Assembly (NCBI GenBank): GCA_019973155.2
Contig: BPQB01000094.1
Location: forward strand, 58,020 to 122,019
Direction of reading: 5' to 3'
Length of the DNA stretch: 64,000 nucleotides
Origin: Phanerochaete sordida
Lineage: Eukaryota > Basidiomycota > Agaricomycetes > Polyporales > Phanerochaetaceae
Shown here: in pieces, positions 57,807 to 64,000 of the stretch
Position numbering within the stretch: position 1 is the stretch's first letter
Layout: every line of letters starts with the position of its first letter
Notes under the pieces: generated by a model
What the model was told of the DNA's origin: nothing
The model's input: only the letters and a program-made list of their open reading frames with translations
Databases searched by the model: none
Made by a program: the position numbers and the translations under genes

Positions 57807-59068
57807 ATGTCTGGCTCTCATCTCTCGTCCAACACTGGAGCTCTTGGTAGTCTTCAACATAAACGACCAGGCTCCCTCGCTCTGGCACGGTCAGCAAAGC
57901 GACAACGGACCCGCAGCGTACCCCACGCGGGCAGCGAAGCTAACGACGAGACCACTAGGGCATCCTCGCCGCTTGTCGGGGACTCGGAGAACTTTTCTAT
58001 CCCGTCGACCATCTCACCGAGCGCGTCCTCTTCTGCGTCCTTGCCGGCACCTCTCCCGGACGACAGCATCACTTACGGTCCCCATCCCTGGGACAATCTG
58101 CACCGCGGCGCTGATGTGGTAATCCGCACCTCCGCCTCCAACACGCACTATATCGTAGTTTCTCTCCAATCGATCCTCAATCCTCCCTACCTCTTCCAAG
58201 TCGCCGACTTCGAACATCTTCCCCATACCGCTGAAGGTCTCCCCATCGTCACCGTCGACTATCCTGACCAATATCTTGTTCCTGCGCTCCATATCCTATA
58301 TCTGACGGAAATTCCCTCCGACTGCGACCTCATGAACCGACACACTCTGCAGGGAGTCCTCAGCTGTGCCATCGCACTCGGAATCAAGAACCCTGCAGCA
58401 CTGTTGCCAGCGCTTGGTGACTTTCTTTCCACGGAGAAGAACATCGGCCATGGCGTCCTCCTCGTACAACGAGCTGGGTGGGGGAGTGGCTGCAAGGAAG
58501 CCTACGCGGCGGCCTTACGACTGTCACAGGCAAAGGTCGATAAACTTGCCAGCGTCCACGAATTCGCGACCTTTCGCGACGACGGCGCCGTTGGCCAGTA
58601 CCGCCGAGCTGCTGTTGATGCTGCGACAGAGCTCATCGACATTTCAGGGGACAGTCTGCACATCAACTTCGATCACGACACCGACCTTTGCTTCTACGAC
58701 ACCGTTGGATACACCGGTCACAGAGCAACCATCCTCATGGGCGACGCTCAAACTCGAGTTCCCTGCGCTGCGTATCTCCCGAAGATGTTACGCCTGCTGG
58801 TCAAGGCACTGGAAGATCGACCGGCGCCGGAGACAGCTCTTGAGTTGACGCGGACCAAAATTATGGAGCAGGCCATCAAGTGCTGTGAGGGGTGCGAGGA
58901 GGCTATTGACGGAGATCTGGATGGCTGTACAGAGGATCTGGAGAGGTTTGCCAGAGAGTTCATTTCCGCATACAAGGAGCGTCTTGCAATGGTACGTCGC
59001 CATGTAATAACTCGCCTCTGCACGCTGACGGGGGCATACACTATTATCAGATTCCCGTTAGATATTAG
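57807..59068 (+). CDS. BTB/POZ-like protein (400 aa)
   Basis: Exon 1 runs 57,807-58,991. A GTACGT donor and TTATCAG acceptor lead to a short exon 59,051-59,068 (IPVRY, stop), giving 400 residues; without splicing the frame runs to 59,096. After a low-complexity Ser/Pro leader, the core begins PWDNLHRGADVVIRTSASNTHYIVVSLQSILNPPYLF, a BTB-like strand-hairpin-helix start, followed by LVPALHILYLTEIPSDCDLMNRHTLQGVLSCAIALGI and a BACK-like helical part (GVLLVQRAGWGSGCKEAYAAALRLS). This follows the common layout of Agaricomycete BTB proteins and is better preserved in its frame than the two other BTB-like genes in the window. Partners are unknown. Confidence 0.75.
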
Positions 59069-60454
59069 ACCACGCAAGGCGTCGATCGGTGAGTAGACCG
59101 GCGAGTCTTCTCGTGGCATTCACTCACGCCGAGGTAGATACAGACCACGACTACGAATAGCATACGACTCCGGTGGTCTCTAGTGGTGTATTGGTGTAGC
59201 ATGACACGCAGGCGTGTTCACCAGAGTCGCCGGCTGGCAATGTAGAGTAGCGTTCACAGCCTTGCATATTTTCTGTCAGGCGACCTAAACGCACTGAAGT
59301 CCCTATCGGAAGGCCAGCATCGACAGGCCGGGCTGCTAAGCTCGGACGTCTCACGCCGTGTTTTCATGTCGACGGAGGGCCTTGGCGCCTGGCGTTCAGC
59401 CTCTGTGAGTCACGCAGCTCTCAGAAGAACCAGAGGAGACGCACCATGCGCAGCAGCTCCGCCAAAGTGAGCTCGCTGGGCCGCGATTAGGTTATTCGAA
59501 GCGGTTTCATGCGAAAACGGGGCCACGGCTCGTACGGGCGTCTCGTCCAATACGCTGGCCCGGACCTCGATGACTCGCACGTAGTCGGCGAGCGCAGCCA
59601 AGGAAAAATCACTTTGAGTTAGGTGAGCGCACTGCATGTAGAGAGATAGAGAGATCACGCTACCCGCTAGATCTTCAATGGCAGGATGGGCACCTCGCCG
59701 CGACCAGATCGTACCTTGCGCCGGTCGAGAAAGTGAACAAGGTCTTCCAAGAGCGCAGATATCGCCAACTTCCTGACGTCGAGAAACGAGCCTGAGGAAA
59801 GAGCAGTTTTCGGGCAGTGCAGTCCGAGGTCGCGGCTCACCGGGGACCAGGAACGTCCGTCCGCGCGCGATGACTGAGCGCGATGCCCGCGGCCGCTTCC
59901 GTTCCGCGTATATTCGCCGGGGGAACACTTCTCCCTTGTCTCTAGGTAGCGGGAGGCGACACAGGATAGAACTGTTGGGTTCTTCCTCCGGTCAACGAGC
60001 GCATGAGTACCGATCCGTCGTTCCGGCCCAGTGAAACTCTTCTCCTCCGGTTATTGGCCATCTGAAGAGTTAGCATGTCCAGCAATAGTTCGGACGCCGC
60101 ACGAATGAATGCTACTAGTGGCTTGTAGAGCCCAGAGGGATGAGCATATAGCCAAATGGATGGTGGACAGCCCAAATATTGTCGTGAGAAAGGCACCACT
60201 TCGGGCCTGCTCGTTCTTGCCATCATCCTGGGGAAGTAGAACGGCCGAAGGCTTGGAGGAGCGAATGCGCTCATGTCGGCCACGGGAAGGAAGTTGAGAC
60301 ATACAACAGAGCGATGGACGCCCATTATATTATTGTACAATAACAGGAATAATCTGACCGTAATTCCGTAAGTTCAAATGTCTGCATAGCACATCATGAG
60401 CGACTCACCCAAAGACTCCGACAAAGGCTCACGCATACATAGCGCTCTCGGGCC
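59069..60454. other. Intergenic, nothing recognised
   Basis: About 1.4 kb between the BTB-like gene and the 3' end of the SNARE gene. A minus-strand frame at 59,410-59,928 is open but has no recognisable content. Confidence 0.35.
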
Positions 60455-60908
60455 TCATGTCTCAGGAGCTGGTGTTTGCGACGGCCACCACCACCACATT
60501 AGCCGCAGAGTAACCCACATCCCCAAAAACGCAATAACACAGTAGCCTATCAGCCTCAACGGCTTGACACCACCGGATGTGAGTCCGAACGCTTGTCCTG
60601 CTCTTCGTGCAGATTGTGCTAGCGAATCGCCGAAGGACTGGAAAGTATTGCGCTGCGTAGAGGTCTTAGCGCGCTTTGAGACAGAAAGTGCGAGACAGAT
60701 GGCATACGGTGTCGTCCAGCGAGAAGTTCTGTCTCTCAACATCTTCGTAGATATCAGTCGTGACCTAGGCTGGGGTCAGCAAGTCGCGGCAGCGGCACGG
60801 GCAAGGGGGACGTACGCCGCGGAGGGTGCGGAGCTTCGAGTGCAGCTCGTCGAGCCTGTCGTCGTTCTGGGCCTCGTACGTGTCTTCGACGCTGCGCGAG
60901 CTCGCCAT
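60455..60908 (-). CDS. Bet1/Sft1-type SNARE protein (3 exons, 115 aa)
   Basis: Bet1-family SNAREs drive fusion of ER-derived or intra-Golgi vesicles. Exons (minus): 60908-60816, 60764-60708, 60652-60455; all introns GT...AG with phase 0, product 115 residues. The N-terminus reads SVEDTYEAQNDDRLDELHSKLRTLRG, then VTTDIYEDVERQNFSLDDT and RNTFQSFGDSLAQSARRAGQAFGL. This is the SNARE coiled coil, and glutamine in VERQN stands at the zero layer (Qc-type). The C-terminal tail anchor is LRLIGYCVIAFLGMWVTLRLMWWWW followed by a short polar end. Length is as expected for the family. The gene is head-to-head with the Ytp1-like gene, 305 bp apart. Bet1 and Sft1 cannot be distinguished with certainty here. 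Confidence 0.9.
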
Positions 60909-61213
60909 GGCGCCGTGCTGCGCCCAGGTGTGTGCCGCGGTGCAGAGCGTGTGCGGGGGGTCGGCGCGGACGTCACGGTCGCGGGGCAAGGTGTTTGGCG
61001 CCCGGCCGACGGCTGCGCGCCGCGGGTCAGCGCGTCTGACACACCTCCCGTCCGTCCGACGACCACCACCTGCGACTGCGGCCTTTTCCCTGCTTTTCCC
61101 GTCCGCGACGCGGCTCTGCGTCCCCCTGCTCGTCGAGCGCCGCCCGCTGGCTCCTTGCCTCTCCCCGCGCCTCACACCCGCACGAAAAACACCCGAAGAC
61201 CCGCGTACGAGCC
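60909..61213. promoter_or_regulatory. Divergent promoter region between SNARE and Ytp1-like genes
   Basis: 305 bp of GC-rich sequence separate the two start codons. No TATA box is evident on either strand, in keeping with constitutive housekeeping genes, so the shared region probably drives both. Confidence 0.5.
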
Positions 61214-63112
61214 ATGCCGCGCCGCACCCTCCTCCCGGCCGCTGCGGCGGTCCTGAGCCTGGCAGCGGCCGCCGCCGCCCACGAGCACCACGAGCACCTC
61301 GACGAAGAGGCGCAGAACAAGCCCGTCGACGCCATCCTGTGGATCCACATCTTCCTGCAGATGGCGGTCTGGGGCGTGCTGTTCCCGACCGGGATGGTCC
61401 TGGGGCTGTCGAAGAGCCGGTGGCACGTCCCGCTCCAGGTGCGCTCGCCTTTCACCTGCCCGGAGATGCTCGGCGCTGACGGCGTGTGCGGCCGCTGCAG
61501 AGCGTCGGCATCGCCCTGACGTTGGGAGGCTACATCCTCGGACACGCGCACGGCGGCCGCGCCTTCCTCGCGGGCATCCACGGCCTCTTCGCGAACATCA
61601 TGCTCGCCCCCATCTTCCTCCAGCTCGCGCTCGGCATCTACCTCAAGCTGCACATCCACGAGGAGAGCGTCCGCCCGTGGGCCGTACGCTTCCACAGCGT
61701 CGTTGGAAAGGCGTACCCTGTGATTGGCTGGGCGCAGATGCTCTTCGGGGCCGTCGCGTTCAGAGGCTACTGCCGCGGCGGCAACCTCGGACAGTGCCTT
61801 GCCCACTATATCATGGTGCGTGCGCTCTCCTAGCTTCAGAAACGAGTATGCTTAGAGGTCTGCACAGGGCAGCGGCTTCATCGCGTATGGCATCATCATG
61901 GCCATCATGCTTCTGGTCGGCGAAGCCTGGATTCGTCGTTCGCAGAGGAGCCCAGAGTGGTGGGACTCTTGGATCATCATGCTCTGGGTGCGTGATGCGT
62001 ATCATCGCCCTTGTATCAGTCTGACTCTTGCACAGGGTATCGTGAATACCTTCACCGAACATCACGGCGGCGGCTGGTCGCACAAGGATATGCAACACAC
62101 GTACGTTCTCCACAAACTCATACTATCACAACGTTCTGAGTCTTGCTTTGCAGTGTTCTCGGCGTCGTTTGTGAGAAGATCTCGTTCCACCTCGTCGTCG
62201 CGCCACGCTGACCGGATCACCAGGGTGGGCCGGAGGCCTGCTTGGCATCCTCCTCGCTCGCAACAACCAGCGCACCGTCGTCCCCTCCATCATGTACGTG
62301 CGCCCCTCTTCGCCCCACTCTCCGCTGACTCACCGCCCGCAGCATGATCCTCACCGGCTGGGCCTTCTCGGAGCACGCCCAGTCGATGATGATCTCCACC
62401 AAGGTGCGCCGCCCCTCCTTCGCGCACCCACTCCCTCCCTCCCTGACGCCCCGCGCAGATCCACGCGGTCTTCGGCGACACGCTCATGCTCGCGGGCGTC
62501 GCGCGCATCGTCGAGGTCTCCTTCCTCGCGCCGCGCTTCGCGCCGCTGCCGCCCGACGCGCCCTCGGACGACGGCACGAGCGAGCACACGCTCGCGGACG
62601 CGCCCGCCGGCGCCGGCGCGCCGTACCACGCCGTGCAGGCCTTCCGGCACCTGCCGCCCTTCGTGCGTCCTCCTCACGCCGTGCTGTGAGCGTGCTGACG
62701 AATTGACGGTTTGGTGGGTGGGGATAGCTGCTCGTCGCGGCGGGCGTGCTGTTCATGTCTGCGACGGACGAGGAGCTGCGCTTCGTCGATGCGGAGCTCG
62801 AGATGGACCATGTGACGTACACGCTCGTCATGTTCAGGTGCGCTGCCCTCCTCTCCTCCTCTCCTCCTGCCTCTCCTTCCCTCCTACCGAGCGTCCCGCA
62901 CCGAAGCTGACTGCACGCGCAGCCTGGCGTTCCTCATCTACGCGCTCGCCGTCTCGCGCATCCGGCTCTGGGCGTCGAGCGGCCGGCACGCGGCGGCCGC
63001 GCAGGGCGACGGCGCCATCGAGCTCGCGCCCGCGGGCAAGTGGTATGCGCGCGTGCCGGGCGGCGAGCCTGAGGGTGCGGCGCATGTTATTGGGGACGAC
63101 GACGACGAGTGA
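61214..63112 (+). CDS. Ytp1-like multi-pass membrane protein (10 exons, 458 aa)
   Basis: Exons: 61214-61438, 61501-61815, 61868-61987, 62036-62100, 62154-62170, 62224-62293, 62343-62403, 62459-62662, 62728-62837, 62923-63112; all GT...AG, one continuous frame. A signal peptide (about residues 1-22) is followed by [14 protein letters not shown], then a cytochrome-b561-like N-terminal unit ([67 protein letters not shown]), corresponding to DUF2427. The Ytp1-like C-terminal domain has the signature [44 protein letters not shown], then GWAFSEHAQ and several more helices. The conserved histidines of both halves suggest haem or metal binding; a biochemical role is not established. Exon 5 is only 17 nt. 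Confidence 0.9.
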
Positions 63113-63271
63113 ATTTGTGGAGATTATACCTGTAGACTCTGAAGCTTGTTGTCTGTGCACTTTTGTATTGTACGTTCGTGTCCCATATCTGTTGTGATAC
63201 CAGAAACATTCTACCCCCAATGACATCGTGTACTCGCATCTCTACTCTAATCTGTCACACGAGCGTCTGCG

Positions 63272-64000
63272 CTACGTATAATCATACACGAGCACACGCC
63301 CGTCGACACACGCGACCGCGAGCCGCCCCTCGCGCTCGCCGAGCGCCAGCCGCGCCCACGCCTCCGCGTCCTCGCGCAGCAGGAACACGCTCGTCCGCGC
63401 CTCCCCGCTCGCCTCGAGGTTCACCGCGTGCCTCGCACCTCCTCCTCCGCCCACAGTCCCACCTCCCACATCCCCACCCTGCCCCGATGCAGATGGCACG
63501 GGAGGCGGCGGCGGCACCCGCGGCAGCACACACCCAGCAACGCGCTGGCCGCGGTCGCCCGCCAGCCCGGGCGCCTGCGCGCCCTGCGCGTCGAGCCAGA
63601 GCGCGGATCCGGCGCGCCCGAGCGTCGCGTCCGCGGGCGTGAAGAGGCGTAGCGGCGAGGGGTGGGCTGTGATGGCGTACGGTGCTGCGTGTGGGGCGTG
63701 GAGGTATGGTAGGTGGTCTTGTGCGGGGGAGAAGGACGGGTTGGAGAGGAAGGACGGGTTGGACGGCAGGACGAACACGTGCAGGACGTTCACCGGCCAG
63801 GGGTACCAGCTGTCGAAGCGCAGCAGGAGGTATATAGGTGGGTACGCGCGCGCGGGTGCCGTGGCGAGCGGATGGGCGCGTATCGGTGCGGCGAGTGGGT
63901 GTGCGCGCACGGGCGCGGCGGTGAGTGTGTCGATGCGGTAGGGCCAGCGGTGGCTTGCTGCGGGGTCGATGTGCGGGGCGGGGGTGGTGGTGGTGGGAGG
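63272..64000 (-). CDS. 3' part of an unidentified (possibly F-box/WD-like) protein gene, cut by window end
   Basis: The minus frame is open from the window edge to a stop at 63,272 and continues upstream out of view (HRWPYRIDTLTAAPVRAHPL is still in frame). Conserved-looking parts are RFDSWYPWPVNVLHVFVLPSNPSF, YAITAHPSPLRLFTPADATLGRAGSALWLDAQ, and the C-terminus FLLREDAEAWARLALGEREGRLAVACVDGRVLVYDYT, whose last strand looks like a WD or beta-propeller blade. A Gly-rich low-complexity loop interrupts it. Similar tails occur in Agaricomycete F-box proteins as far as I recall, but the F-box itself would be outside the window. It converges with the Ytp1-like gene, with 159 bp between the stop codons. 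Confidence 0.6.
   Translation of the reverse strand, partial: PPTTTTPAPHIDPAASHRWPYRIDTLTAAPVRAHPLAAPIRAHPLATAPARAYPPIYLLLRFDSWYPWPVNVLHVFVLPSNPSFLSNPSFSPAQDHLPYLHAPHAAPYAITAHPSPLRLFTPADATLGRAGSALWLDAQGAQAPGLAGDRGQRVAGCVLPRVPPPPPVPSASGQGGDVGGGTVGGGGGARHAVNLEASGEARTSVFLLREDAEAWARLALGEREGRLAVACVDGRVLVYDYT

Noticed and set aside
1..64000. CRISPR arrays, bacterial promoters or ribosome binding sites
   Set aside because: No regularly spaced repeats exist, and the gene structure is eukaryotic with spliceosomal introns.

Overview
The window looks like nuclear DNA of a basidiomycete fungus, most likely an Agaricomycete. The evidence is dense small spliceosomal introns (about 45-65 nt, GTRNGT...YAG), a KDZ (Kyakuja-Dileera-Zisupton) DNA transposon with a CxC2 cysteine cluster, a DIRS-type tyrosine-recombinase retrotransposon, expanded F-box and BTB-like genes, and fungal housekeeping genes (a Bet1-type SNARE and a Ytp1-like membrane protein). 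All gene models were read by hand from splice signals and open frames. No database search was possible.

Left block (1-17,315), nested mobile elements. A DIRS/PAT-like retrotransposon lies on the minus strand: gag at 17,105 to about 15,127, reverse transcriptase plus the start of RNase H at 15,389-13,667, the rest of RNase H at 2,103-1,617, and the tyrosine recombinase at 1,615-458. A repeat of about 160 bp at 1-160 recurs, almost identical, at 17,157-17,315. Its RNase H frame is interrupted by an 11.56-kb KDZ transposon (2,104-13,666) flanked by an 8-bp target-site duplication, GGTGCTCG. The KDZ element carries three genes that all look intact: a 1,137-aa KDZ transposase (minus), a 418-aa protein with two regions resembling the RNase H1 N-terminal/viroplasmin domain (minus), and a gene of about 1,015 aa of unknown function (plus).

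Middle block (17.3-42.9 kb), gene relics and small accessory genes. There are decayed pieces of a Dbp6/DDX51-type DEAD-box helicase, a secreted protein with a CBM5/12 chitin-binding module, and an Mtr4-type exosome helicase. Mixed in are apparently intact genes: two RNase III-like proteins (249 and 259 aa) and two BTB-like proteins (445 and 326 aa). A stretch of about 430 bp (34,311-34,738) is packed with consecutive perfect hairpins and is not explained by any gene.

Right block (43-64 kb). This holds an intact F-box gene (43,078-44,733), a 3.14-kb non-autonomous element with inverted repeats of about 0.93 kb (49,457-52,594), a third BTB-like gene (57,807), a divergent pair of conserved genes (a Bet1-like SNARE and a ten-exon Ytp1-like protein with a 17-nt microexon), and the 3' part of a gene that runs off the window. 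Large intergenic stretches (25.5-32.2, 39.7-43.0, 44.7-49.4 and 52.6-57.8 kb) hold only broken frames that I could not identify.
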